From Cellvibrio zantedeschiae (lineage in GTDB: Bacteria; Pseudomonadota; Gammaproteobacteria; Pseudomonadales; Cellvibrionaceae): 64,000 nt of DNA. The DNA lies in assembly GCF_014652535.1 (NCBI RefSeq), contig NZ_BMYZ01000001.1:62001-126000 (forward strand), in the 5' to 3' direction. Below are positions 1 through 8,873 of this stretch, piece after piece. The translations under genes and the position numbers were made by a program. Numbering within the stretch: the stretch's first letter is position 1; the number at the start of each line of letters is the position of its first letter. The notes under the pieces are model-generated. The model did no database searches. It saw nothing but the letters and a program-made list of their open reading frames with translations, and had not been told where the DNA came from.

Positions 1-1
1 T

Positions 2-487
2 GGTTATGCAGCTGGTACAGAATTCCAGGCAAATATTCCGTTGCGTTTAGTCAGTGACTATCTGGATGGTTTAGGTGTTATCGCAAGTGCCGCATTTATG
101 GACGGTGAAATTGATAACGCTGGCGTTAAACAAGAAGTTCCTGGTTTGTCCAAAGAAACCTATCAGTTGACCGTGTACTACGAAAACTCAGGTTTCGAAG
201 CTCGTGTGTCTGCACGTAAGCGTGATGAATACTTGTCTGAAACCCAGGGCTTAAGTTTGGCGTTGACTCCAGGTACAGATTTAGGTGCAACGTTGGTTGA
301 TGCGCAAATTGGTTATAACTTTGCAAACAGCGGCATTCAGGCTCTTGAAGGTTTGACTATCACCCTGCAAGCGCAAAATTTAACGAACGAATCTACAGTA
401 GTAACTGAACCTGATGACGCTCGCGAAATTGATCGCTACCAGAACTTTGGCGCTAACTATTTGTTAGGCTTCAGCTACAAGTTCTAA
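2..487 (+). CDS. TonB-dependent receptor, C-terminal end (partial)
   Basis: The reading frame is open from the left edge and ends in TAA at 485-487, so this is the last ~161 residues of a gene that starts outside the window. The residues alternate in the way of outer-membrane beta strands (long extracellular loops, short turns). They include the segment ITLQAQNLTNES, typical of the penultimate strands of TonB receptors, and the protein ends in FSYKF, with the terminal aromatic residue that BAM recognises. It would be an outer-membrane active transporter driven by TonB-ExbBD. The substrate is not visible here; the downstream halogenase and amylase suggest a carbohydrate-linked locus. An in-frame TTG at 41 is internal and not a start. 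Confidence 0.88.
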   Translation, partial: GYAAGTEFQANIPLRLVSDYLDGLGVIASAAFMDGEIDNAGVKQEVPGLSKETYQLTVYYENSGFEARVSARKRDEYLSETQGLSLALTPGTDLGATLVDAQIGYNFANSGIQALEGLTITLQAQNLTNESTVVTEPDDAREIDRYQNFGANYLLGFSYKF

Positions 488-514
488 GCACTGTTGCTAG
501 ACTAAGTTAAAGAT

Positions 515-548
515 AACCCTGTTAGTTTTTCGCTAGCAGGGTTTTTTT
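515..548 (+). terminator. Rho-independent terminator after the TonB receptor
   Basis: AACCCTGTTAG pairs with CTAGCAGGGTT (one wobble pair) around a short T-rich loop and runs into seven T residues. It sits 28 bases after the receptor stop and separates it from the halogenase gene. Confidence 0.85.
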
Positions 549-586
549 GCAACTAAGGCGCTTCCAAAAATTACTAAAGGCCAGCA

Positions 587-2077
587 ATGAATAAGCCTAT
601 AAAAAAAGTTGTGATCGTCGGCGGTGGCACAGCGGGTTGGATGTCTGCTGCGTTACTAAAAAAAGTAATGGGCTCTGTTGTCGATATCGAACTTATTGAA
701 TCTGAAGAAATCGGCAGAATTGGGGTGGGCGAGGCAACGATTCCACCTATTCGCTATTTCAATCAAGCATTGGGAATCGATGAAGCAGAGTTTCTTCGTG
801 AGACTAAAGCCAGCATTAAACTCGCTATTAAATTTGAAAACTGGCGTGTTCCCGGCGAAGGTTATTTCCATACTTTTGGTGGTGCAGGAAAAAACATCGG
901 GTTTTGCGCGTTTCACCATTTTTGGTTGCGTGCAAAAACGCTGGGCGATAAATCCAGCCTATGGGATTACGATTTGAATTATCTCTGCGCAGCGTCAAAT
1001 AAATTTGCGCCCATAAATTCAAAAGATCCTGCCTTGGAAATGCAATATGCGTTTCATTTTGACGCATCGCTTTACGCAAATTTCTTACGAAAATTTAGTG
1101 AAAATATTGGTGTAATACGCACAGAAGGTTTGATTGAACGGGTCACTGTTCATCCGGATTCTGGTGCCGTAGATCATCTTATCTTGAAAAATGGCAGGGT
1201 AGTTCACGGCGATTTATTTGTAGATTGCTCTGGTATGCGTGCTTTATTGATTCAACAAACACTGGGCACGGGTTACGAAGATTGGAGTCACTGGTTGCCT
1301 TGTGATCGTGCTATTGCTGTGCCCTCAGAACGCCTCGCGGCGACTTTGCCTTATACGCGCTCAATTGCCCATTCCGCCGGTTGGCAGTGGAGAATTCCTT
1401 TACAACACCGCAATGGTAATGGAATCGTCTATAGCAGCAATCATTATTCGCAAGATGAAGCTGCGGCCATACTACTAAATAATTTGGATTCCAAAGCGCT
1501 GGCCGAACCGAATTTTATTTCGTTTAAAACCGGTCGTCGGTTAAAACAATGGAACAAAAATGTTATTGCTGTGGGTTTGTCGAGCGGTTTTTTGGAGCCA
1601 CTTGAATCTACCAGTATCCACCTTATCCAATCAGCCATAGTTCGCCTGATAAAACTTTTTCCGCATGCGGGAATAGATGCAGTTAACGTTGCGGAATACA
1701 ACAGGCAATCGAAAACCGAGTTTGAGCAGGTGCGCGATTTTATTATTTTGCATTATCACGTCAATGAGCGAACTGATAGCCAATTCTGGCGCGATCTGCG
1801 CAATATGGAAATTCCTGAAAGTCTTACACACAAAATTAATTTGTTCCGGGCTACAGGAAAAATATTTCGTGAGCAGGATGACCTATTTTTAGAAAGTTCC
1901 TGGCTACAGGTTATGTTGGGGCAGGGTATTGTTCCGCGTGATTATCATGCGCTGGCCGATAATCTATCTGAGCCCGATTTAATGTCTTTGCTCGCCAATA
2001 TGAAAAAAATTAAGCAGAGCCCGCTGGAACAAATACCAAGCCATGATGAATTTCTCAGGCAGGTTTGTGCAAGATAA
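587..2077 (+). CDS. Flavin-dependent tryptophan halogenase family protein
   Basis: A 496-residue protein of the PrnA/RebH type, which uses reduced FAD, O2 and halide to form HOCl and passes it along a tunnel to a lysine. Visible features are the FAD motif GGGTAGW at residues 12-18, the tunnel/active lysine region with K78 in SIKLAIKFENW, the family motif GWQWRIP at 265-271 (WxWxIP), and the PLEST stretch with E340 matching the glutamate near the active site in PrnA. So the catalytic set looks intact. ATG 587 is preceded by AAAGG. Homologues are common next to TonB receptors in polysaccharide-degrading proteobacteria, where the substrate is unknown; tryptophan itself is not implied by this context. 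It lacks a signal peptide and should be cytoplasmic. Family assignment is firm, substrate is not. Confidence 0.88.
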   Translation: MNKPIKKVVIVGGGTAGWMSAALLKKVMGSVVDIELIESEEIGRIGVGEATIPPIRYFNQALGIDEAEFLRETKASIKLAIKFENWRVPGEGYFHTFGGAGKNIGFCAFHHFWLRAKTLGDKSSLWDYDLNYLCAASNKFAPINSKDPALEMQYAFHFDASLYANFLRKFSENIGVIRTEGLIERVTVHPDSGAVDHLILKNGRVVHGDLFVDCSGMRALLIQQTLGTGYEDWSHWLPCDRAIAVPSERLAATLPYTRSIAHSAGWQWRIPLQHRNGNGIVYSSNHYSQDEAAAILLNNLDSKALAEPNFISFKTGRRLKQWNKNVIAVGLSSGFLEPLESTSIHLIQSAIVRLIKLFPHAGIDAVNVAEYNRQSKTEFEQVRDFIILHYHVNERTDSQFWRDLRNMEIPESLTHKINLFRATGKIFREQDDLFLESSWLQVMLGQGIVPRDYHALADNLSEPDLMSLLANMKKIKQSPLEQIPSHDEFLRQVCAR

Positions 2078-2124
2078 TGATGAATCTCAGCTGTAGTATC
2101 GAATAATTAACCAGGAGAGCGTGG

Positions 2125-3969
2125 ATGAAAAAATTAATATCGGTGATAGGCGTGTGGATCTTGTCGTCCTACGCCCTTGCAACAGACACGCTTATCAAGC
2201 ATGTGGAGCCGCTCAGTTGGTGGGTGGGTATGCAGCATTCGCAATTGCAACTCATGGTGCATGGAGAAAATATCTCTACACTTACACCAGAAATTAATTA
2301 CCCGGGTGTCACCCTTGTTAACACCCAGACAACGGATAATAAAAATTTCCTGTTTATAAACTTGAATATTTCTGAAGCAACAAAAGCGGGTAGCTTTGTT
2401 ATTTCATTTAAATCCGGCGATAAGCAGCTTGCTAAAATTGATTATCGTTTGGATACGCGCGCAAAAAATTCCGCGATGCGCAAAGGTTTTAGCTCCAATG
2501 ATGTTATCTATTTGCTAATGCCTGACCGTTTCGCAAACGGTTCCGCCGCCAATGATTCAATGGCAGATCAATTGGAAAAATATAATCGCACCTTGAGCGG
2601 TGGACGTCACGGTGGCGATTTAAAAGGTATGCAAGAGCATCTGGATTATATTGCCAATATGGGGTTTACCATGATTTGGCCAACGCCCCTCGTTGAGAAT
2701 AATCAGCTGCAATATTCCTACCACGGTTACTCTGCAACTAATCATTATAAAATTGATAGTCGCTTTGGCAGCAATCAAGACTACAAAAATTATGTGATAG
2801 CAGCGAACAAAAAGGGCTTGGGTGTTATTCAGGATGTGGTGCTTAACCATATAGGTTCGGGTCATTGGTGGATGAAAGATATGCCCGCCAAAGACTGGAT
2901 TAATTTTCCCGATAATTATACGCAAACCACACATCGCCGTACCGCTATTCATGATCCTCACGCCGCACCTGAGGATGCAACATTATTTACCGATGGCTGG
3001 TTTGTGCCCACCATGCCTGACTTGAATCAGCGCAATCCGTTATTGGCAACCTATTTAATTCAAAATTCGGTTTGGTGGATTGAATACGCCAATCTCTCGG
3101 GTATTCGCGAAGATACCTATTCTTATTCGGATAAAAATTTCCTCAGTGCTTGGGGAAAGTATTTGCTTGAGGAGTATCCCAACTTTAATGTGGTTGGCGA
3201 GGAATGGACAAGCAATCAGGCTATTGTTGCTTCCTGGCAAAAAGGCAAACGCAATGATAATGGCTACATATCCTACATTCCGAGTTTGATGGATTTTCCA
3301 GTGCATGATGCGATGCGCACTGCACTAACTGAAAATGAAGGCTGGTCTACAGGCTTAATAAAATTATACGAAACCATCGCCAATGATTTTATTTACGCGG
3401 ATCCTATGAATATGGTTGTGTTTCCAGAGAACCACGATACCAGCCGTATTTTTTCAGCCTTAAATGACGACGTAAATTTGTATAAAAACGCCATGGTGTT
3501 AAGTGTAACTACGCGTGGTATACCACAATTTTTCTACGGCTCAGAAGTATTGGCGACCAGCCCCAAAGAACGCGATGACGGTGCCGTGCGTAGCGATATG
3601 CCGGGAGGTTGGGCTGGCGATAACATCAATGCATTTAGCGGTAAGGGATTAACTCCAGCACAGAAAGATGCGCAGGCATTTTTGAAAACATTATTAAATT
3701 GGCGTAAGACAAACGAAGCGGTAAAAACTGGAAAGCTTGTGCATTACGTTCCTGAAAATTCCACGTATGTTTATTTCCGTTATACAGATTCAAAAACAGT
3801 GATGGTTGTGCTGAATAAAAATACCCAGGACTCAAAGCTGGATTTAGCCAGATTTCAAAATATGCTAAAGGGAAAGGCCAGCGGTAAAGATATTTTGACT
3901 TCATCGGTAGTTGATTTTTCTCAACCACTTACCTTAAAAGCCAGGACGCCCATGGTGATTGAATTATAA
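2125..3969 (+). CDS. Secreted GH13 alpha-amylase / cyclomaltodextrinase-like enzyme
   Basis: A 614-residue protein with a signal peptide (cleavage about residue 19-20, after SYALA), so periplasmic or secreted. Residues ~25-110 form the beta-sandwich typical of the cyclomaltodextrinase N domain. The (beta/alpha)8 barrel follows, with GH13 regions DVVLNH (237-242), nucleophile D330 in GIRED, acid/base glutamate at 359 in VVGEEW, and NHD at 436-438. A C-terminal beta domain closes the protein. The nucleophile motif reads GIRED instead of the usual GFRxD. It should hydrolyse alpha-1,4 linkages in maltodextrins or cyclodextrins entering through a TonB receptor (SusA/neopullulanase-like). RBS AGGAG precedes ATG 2125; it lies 47 bases after the halogenase and is probably cotranscribed. 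Confidence 0.88.
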   Translation: MKKLISVIGVWILSSYALATDTLIKHVEPLSWWVGMQHSQLQLMVHGENISTLTPEINYPGVTLVNTQTTDNKNFLFINLNISEATKAGSFVISFKSGDKQLAKIDYRLDTRAKNSAMRKGFSSNDVIYLLMPDRFANGSAANDSMADQLEKYNRTLSGGRHGGDLKGMQEHLDYIANMGFTMIWPTPLVENNQLQYSYHGYSATNHYKIDSRFGSNQDYKNYVIAANKKGLGVIQDVVLNHIGSGHWWMKDMPAKDWINFPDNYTQTTHRRTAIHDPHAAPEDATLFTDGWFVPTMPDLNQRNPLLATYLIQNSVWWIEYANLSGIREDTYSYSDKNFLSAWGKYLLEEYPNFNVVGEEWTSNQAIVASWQKGKRNDNGYISYIPSLMDFPVHDAMRTALTENEGWSTGLIKLYETIANDFIYADPMNMVVFPENHDTSRIFSALNDDVNLYKNAMVLSVTTRGIPQFFYGSEVLATSPKERDDGAVRSDMPGGWAGDNINAFSGKGLTPAQKDAQAFLKTLLNWRKTNEAVKTGKLVHYVPENSTYVYFRYTDSKTVMVVLNKNTQDSKLDLARFQNMLKGKASGKDILTSSVVDFSQPLTLKARTPMVIEL

Positions 3970-3986
3970 ATCCCCATCACATAGTA

Positions 3987-4019
3987 AAACGCCCTGGGCT
4001 TAAGCTGCACAGGGCGTTT
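3987..4019. terminator. Bidirectional terminator between convergent genes
   Basis: AAACGCCCTG and CAGGGCGTTT form a 10-bp stem around a 13-base loop, with A residues on the left and T residues on the right arm. It lies between the amylase stop and the stop of the minus-strand fusion gene. Confidence 0.7.
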
Positions 4020-4048
4020 ACTTCAAAGTTAAAGCACAGCATCCGCGC

Positions 4049-6667
4049 TTAGGATTCCATTGTTGCTACAGTTGCTTTCGATGAAAGTTGATTGGCAATT
4101 GTTTCGGCCGCTTTCTTTCCCGCCAAAAAAGCATGATCAGAATTGTAATACTCCCACTCGCTATAGCGGCCCGCTAAAATAATATTGTGTTTTGCCATCC
4201 AGTTTTTAACGGTTGTAACGTTTTTAGCGCGAGCATGGTCATAAATAACATAGGCGTAAGGCATATCAACTTGATTTGCCGTAATCACTGTATCTTCTTC
4301 CGTCATCATGCCCACTTTAATACAATCTTCTATGCAGCGAGCAATCAGTTCATCGCCGTCGAGAGGCAGTGGTTTCCAGGGCGAATAAGAAATCTCACAA
4401 GTGAAACCAAAACCGCCGGGTGCATTGCATTCAGAGCTAGCATTTCCCTGCACAAATATGCGATGAAAAATGGAATCTTCAGGATAATAAATCCAATGTT
4501 TATCGGTAACATTTTCGCGCGCAATTCCAATATTTACACAGCGAATGGATATGTGTCGCAAACCTCTCGCGGCCGCTTGAACTTCTTCGGGTGCATCAGA
4601 TCCGATTAAACGCACGAGTTCTGGTAAGGGCATAGTGGAAATTAAATTGTGGTAACTATAACGACGGCCATCAGCCAATACCACCAAGTGGTCACGCGGA
4701 AGTATCTGCACTACATCAGCATTGAGTTCAATGTCGCCTTTAATATGCGGAACAAATCCAGATACCAAGGCTTGGAATCCACCTTTTTTGGGATAGCCAA
4801 AGCGCGCGTTAGGCCCCATAGGTTTTCCCACGGGTTGTAAGGCGCCATCAATTATTTCGCCTAAGTCTGGAAGGGGAACTCGTCCGCCTAACCAGGACGT
4901 TTCCATTTGTGTTAGCGGCAATGTCCACAATTTTTTGTTGTAGGGAATTGCAAAATGTTTTGCTATGCCAGCACCCCACACTCTATAAATAAATTCTTCA
5001 AAGTTTTGTGTTTCGCGTTTTACTCCTGTTGCGCCAGCATTGGCTGCATCAAGAGTTCCATCGGCACAACAATCGTCCAGTTTTTCCATATCACATTTTT
5101 TTTCTGCGCTAACACTATGCAGATTTCCGTAGCGCGCATCAATCGCACCCATGATACAGTCCTTGATGACTTCTGGTGGTAATCCGTAAAGCGCCCCCTG
5201 GAATGGATAGCGGGTATATACATTTTTGCTATAGACCCAAGCTTCACGATTTTGCCAGTGTTGATTGTCGCCCAATAAAATATCGTAAAGTTTTAGTACG
5301 TAGGGATCGTTGGAAAACATTATGTGGCCGGCATAATCGAAGGTAAAACCTTTGTCCTGAATCGATCTGCACCAGCCGCCCACATTTGCATTTCGCTCAA
5401 GCAAAACGGTATCCGCACCTAAATGATAGGCGGCGCTTAAACCCGTAGGGCCACCGCCAATAATGGCGGTATTAACAAAGCGAGCCAGCTTTGCAGGCAG
5501 CGGATTAATTCCGGCTTTGTTAGGTTTAAGATTATCCTGACTTTGTTCTTCGTAATGAGCGACATGGCTGGTTCGCGCCTTTGTGGTTTCTATAAGTTTA
5601 GCCATGCTGGCAGCTGTTTTTTCCCAGGAGGTTGCAGAAACAATTGTGCGCATTTTTGCAATTAAGTTTGACCGTTGCTCAGCTGATAACGCCAAATAGC
5701 GCTTACATGCTGCAATAAATTCTGCTTTATTATGTGCAATGGAAACTGTATCGCTGTAAGGAACAACAACATCTGTGATAGCGGTGCTTACAATGGGCAC
5801 TTCTGCTGCCATGTATTCCAACACTTTTGTTGGGCTAATAAAGCGTGTTGATTCATTTAGCGCGAAAGGTAAGAGGCAAACATCCCATCCTGCCAAAAAT
5901 TGCGGTAAAGATTCATAGGGCTGCTGACCGAGATAATGAATATTCTCCCGTTGTGGTAAGGCTGCCGGATTAATTTTCACTACAGGCCCAACCAGTATTA
6001 TTTGCCAGGTTGGATCTGAGTCTGCTAATGCAGCAACTAATTCCAAATCGAAACGCTCGTCTATCACACCATAAAATCCCAAACGTGGGCCGGCGATATT
6101 TATTTGCGCGGGGTTGGTATTTTTTCTGTCCAAAGCTTTTTCAAAATGACTTGCGTCTACACTGCTGGGGAAACAGTGGACGTTTGCATGCAAATTTCTT
6201 TTTGATTGATAAAGGCTTGGTCCACCGGTAAACACTATGTCGGCTACGCTAAGCAGCGCCTTCTCGCGCTGTATGAGTTGCTTTGGCGCGTTTTGGAATG
6301 CTGACAGCTCATCCATGCAATCATAGATAATCAATTTTGCGCGAAGTTGTTTTAACAACGGCAATGCCATGGGCGTGTAAAACCAAACAATCGGATCTTC
6401 GTCGTCAGGATTTAAACTTGCGACTAAAGGTTCGAGTTCCGATAGTTGGTCGTCGTGAAAGCCGGAGGTCTGTATAGGTGTATGTGGTTGGCAAATAGTA
6501 ATGTTTGCACTGGGTGAGTAGGTTTTTAGAAAACTTTTTCCGTCATGAAATACAGGTTCTTCAAAAACAATAACTTTATAATTTTTCGCTAATCTGCTTA
6601 ATAAATGTTGCGGTCTTTGATAAACGAAATCCCAGCGTAAATGGCAAAACACAATAATAGTTGGCAT
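4049..6667 (-). CDS. Glycosyltransferase fused to UDP-galactopyranose-mutase/amine-oxidase-like FAD protein
   Basis: An 872-residue fusion. Residues 1 to ~365 look like a GT-B glycosyltransferase: the N-terminal HLRWDFVYQRPQHLLSRL, a second Rossmann half near 190-310 (PRLGFYGVIDERFD, then KVLEYMAAEVPIVST with the family-4-like glutamate). After a ~35-residue linker, residues ~398-872 start a new Rossmann fold, NTAIIGGGPTGLSAAYHLG with GGGPTG at 404-409, and continue like UDP-galactopyranose mutase or protoporphyrinogen-oxidase-type amine oxidases, with a late FAD motif (ILAGRYSEWEYYNSDHAFLAGKK split across the C terminus). One chain could thus make or modify a nucleotide sugar and transfer it. 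Start ATG 6667 has TAGGAG upstream. It is divergent from the GH2 and GH1-reductase genes, which suggests shared control. True substrates are unknown. Confidence 0.8.
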   Translation of the reverse strand: MPTIIVFCHLRWDFVYQRPQHLLSRLAKNYKVIVFEEPVFHDGKSFLKTYSPSANITICQPHTPIQTSGFHDDQLSELEPLVASLNPDDEDPIVWFYTPMALPLLKQLRAKLIIYDCMDELSAFQNAPKQLIQREKALLSVADIVFTGGPSLYQSKRNLHANVHCFPSSVDASHFEKALDRKNTNPAQINIAGPRLGFYGVIDERFDLELVAALADSDPTWQIILVGPVVKINPAALPQRENIHYLGQQPYESLPQFLAGWDVCLLPFALNESTRFISPTKVLEYMAAEVPIVSTAITDVVVPYSDTVSIAHNKAEFIAACKRYLALSAEQRSNLIAKMRTIVSATSWEKTAASMAKLIETTKARTSHVAHYEEQSQDNLKPNKAGINPLPAKLARFVNTAIIGGGPTGLSAAYHLGADTVLLERNANVGGWCRSIQDKGFTFDYAGHIMFSNDPYVLKLYDILLGDNQHWQNREAWVYSKNVYTRYPFQGALYGLPPEVIKDCIMGAIDARYGNLHSVSAEKKCDMEKLDDCCADGTLDAANAGATGVKRETQNFEEFIYRVWGAGIAKHFAIPYNKKLWTLPLTQMETSWLGGRVPLPDLGEIIDGALQPVGKPMGPNARFGYPKKGGFQALVSGFVPHIKGDIELNADVVQILPRDHLVVLADGRRYSYHNLISTMPLPELVRLIGSDAPEEVQAAARGLRHISIRCVNIGIARENVTDKHWIYYPEDSIFHRIFVQGNASSECNAPGGFGFTCEISYSPWKPLPLDGDELIARCIEDCIKVGMMTEEDTVITANQVDMPYAYVIYDHARAKNVTTVKNWMAKHNIILAGRYSEWEYYNSDHAFLAGKKAAETIANQLSSKATVATMES

Positions 6668-7043
6668 ACCAGCTCCTAAGTCAATAAGGCACGTTTCGAT
6701 TTTTAATTCTTTAAGCGGTTAAGCTATAACTTCAAAAATTTTAATAATTGCTGTATTTGCAAGCGATTCAATAAAAAATTTAACTTAACTTTTTGTGCCA
6801 CATGAAAGGTTGTTCAAGGAATGTCATTTATGGCGTCGCGTTGATTATTGCCGCGTTTTACCATGATGGTGTACACAAAAAACTAACTCTGTACGATAAC
6901 GAACCTTAATTTTTTTAATGGGTTGTTAATATTTATAAAATGATTTTTTAATTTATATATTGTTGCGCCATTAATTTATTTTTTGCTCACTTAAATCATC
7001 TTAAATCAAGTTAGATTTGTCTTTATTGGCCAAGGAGCTGAAA
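6668..7043. promoter_or_regulatory. Divergent intergenic region, probable two-way promoter region
   Basis: 376 bases without a gene between two divergent starts. The right two thirds are very A+T-rich (about 6880-6990) with several TATAAA/TATATA-like stretches, as expected of promoters for both sides. I see no clear palindromic operator and cannot fix -35/-10 boxes. Confidence 0.4.
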
Positions 7044-8813
7044 ATGACCAGTGATGCTTTCGCATATCCACGACCACAACTGGTGAGAGAAAACTGGTTG
7101 TCATTAAATGGCAAATGGAAATTCGCTTTCGATGACAATAATCAATTTCAAAATTTGTCGGATGATATTCCCTGGGACAAAGAAATACTTGTGCCTTATC
7201 CTCCAGAGTCTGAGGCGAGTGGCGTAGGTGATCGCGGATATCATTACGCGTGTTGGTATAAACGCGAATTTGAAATTTCCACAAAAGGGCAGCGTGTATT
7301 GCTTCACTTCGGCGCCGTGGATTACCGTGCGAAAGTGTGGGTCAATGGACATTTGGTGGTAGAGCATATTGGCGGGCACACGCCATTTTCTGCAGACATC
7401 ACCTTTGCGTTAGGTGATTCTGAAAAACATGTAGTAACGGTTTATGCAGAAGATGACCCACACGATTTAGCGAAGCCACGTGGTAAGCAGGATTGGCAAT
7501 TACAACCGCATTCTATTTGGTATCCGCGCACTACAGGAATTTGGCAAACCGTGTGGCTTGAGCCCGTTGCAAACACCTACATCAACAAAATTCGGTGGAC
7601 ACCAAATTTTGATGGTTTTGAGATTGGCTGTGAAACAAATATAGCAGGAGATCTCAATGCGGATTTTACCGTTGAGGTAACCATTTCACACAATGGAAAA
7701 CTACTAGCTGATGATCACTATAAAATTATTGGCCACGAAGCCGCGCGAAAAATAAGTTTATCTGATCCAGGTATAGATGATTCGCGCAACGAATTATTGT
7801 GGAGCCCGGAACGCCCTACATTGCTCGATGCAGAAATTATTTTGCTGCGCGACGGTGAAGTGATCGACAAGGTTTCGTCTTATACGGCCCTGCGTTCTGC
7901 GCATATTAATCGCGACAGATTTATGCTCAACGGCAGGCCCTATTTTTTGCGTCTCGTTCTGGACCAAGGTTATTGGCCCGATACTTTATTAACAGCGCCA
8001 TCTGATGATGCGCTGCGTCGCGATGTAGAGCTTACCAAAGCTATGGGTTTTAACGGTGTGAGAAAACACCAGAAAATTGAAGACCCGCGTTATTTATATT
8101 GGGCCGATAAATTAGGTTTATTAGTGTGGGAGGAAATGCCTTCTGCATATAGATTTACGTCTACTGCAATTAAACGTTTAGTGCGGGAATGGGAAGAAGT
8201 TATTGACCGTGATTACAGTCATCCCTGCATAATTGTTTGGGTGCCTTTCAATGAATCCTGGGGTGTGCCAAATCTTACGTCAACACAAGCACATAGGAAT
8301 GCCGTTGAAGCGCTTTATCATTTAACGCGTACTTTCGATTCTACTCGCCCTGTTATAGGTAACGATGGCTGGGAAGCATCAGCAACTGACCTTATTGGTA
8401 TTCACGATTACGACGCAAATCCGCAGAGTATCGCTGCGCGTTACGGTTCGTCAGTGCAACAGGAACTGTTTGATCGTCGTCGCCCCGGTGGAAGAATTCT
8501 CACGCTCGATGGTTATCCGCATCGCGGTCAACCCATTGTGCTAACCGAGTTTGGTGGCATTGCCTATGCCAAGCAGCGTCACTCGGAAGAAGGGCAAGAA
8601 ATGTGGGGATACTCACAAGCATCCAGTGATGGAGATTTTTTCAATCGATATCGTCAATTGCTAGAGGTGGTTAACGAAACCGCAATGTTCAGTGGTTTTT
8701 GTTACACACAATTTGCCGATACCTTTCAAGAGGCGAACGGTTTGTTGTTTGCTGATCGCACACCTAAGTTGCCTTTGGAAAAAATCGCCGCAGCTACGGG
8801 AAATATAAAATAA
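7044..8813 (+). CDS. Glycoside hydrolase family 2 protein (beta-galactosidase/glucuronidase-like)
   Basis: 589 residues from ATG 7044, chosen because AAGGAG lies at 7032-7037; the upstream TTG at 7017 has no such site. Domains in order: jelly-roll sugar-binding domain (~1-180, with the family-typical LSLNGKWKF and a TTGIWQTVWLE segment), immunoglobulin-like domain (~185-285), and TIM barrel (~290-585). The catalytic acid/base is E404 in VPFNESWGV and the nucleophile E502 in VLTEFGG, both in standard GH2 context. No signal peptide, so cytoplasmic. Its sugar specificity cannot be read. Position between a glycosyltransferase-mutase fusion and a GH1-reductase fusion points to turnover or trimming of an intracellular or cell-surface glycan and not to uptake of dietary sugars. 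Confidence 0.88.
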   Translation: MTSDAFAYPRPQLVRENWLSLNGKWKFAFDDNNQFQNLSDDIPWDKEILVPYPPESEASGVGDRGYHYACWYKREFEISTKGQRVLLHFGAVDYRAKVWVNGHLVVEHIGGHTPFSADITFALGDSEKHVVTVYAEDDPHDLAKPRGKQDWQLQPHSIWYPRTTGIWQTVWLEPVANTYINKIRWTPNFDGFEIGCETNIAGDLNADFTVEVTISHNGKLLADDHYKIIGHEAARKISLSDPGIDDSRNELLWSPERPTLLDAEIILLRDGEVIDKVSSYTALRSAHINRDRFMLNGRPYFLRLVLDQGYWPDTLLTAPSDDALRRDVELTKAMGFNGVRKHQKIEDPRYLYWADKLGLLVWEEMPSAYRFTSTAIKRLVREWEEVIDRDYSHPCIIVWVPFNESWGVPNLTSTQAHRNAVEALYHLTRTFDSTRPVIGNDGWEASATDLIGIHDYDANPQSIAARYGSSVQQELFDRRRPGGRILTLDGYPHRGQPIVLTEFGGIAYAKQRHSEEGQEMWGYSQASSDGDFFNRYRQLLEVVNETAMFSGFCYTQFADTFQEANGLLFADRTPKLPLEKIAAATGNIK

Positions 8814-8873
8814 TAATCGCATCGCCAGTGTTCACCAGATGCAGAATTATTCTGCTATTTAAAAGGCCAAGCA

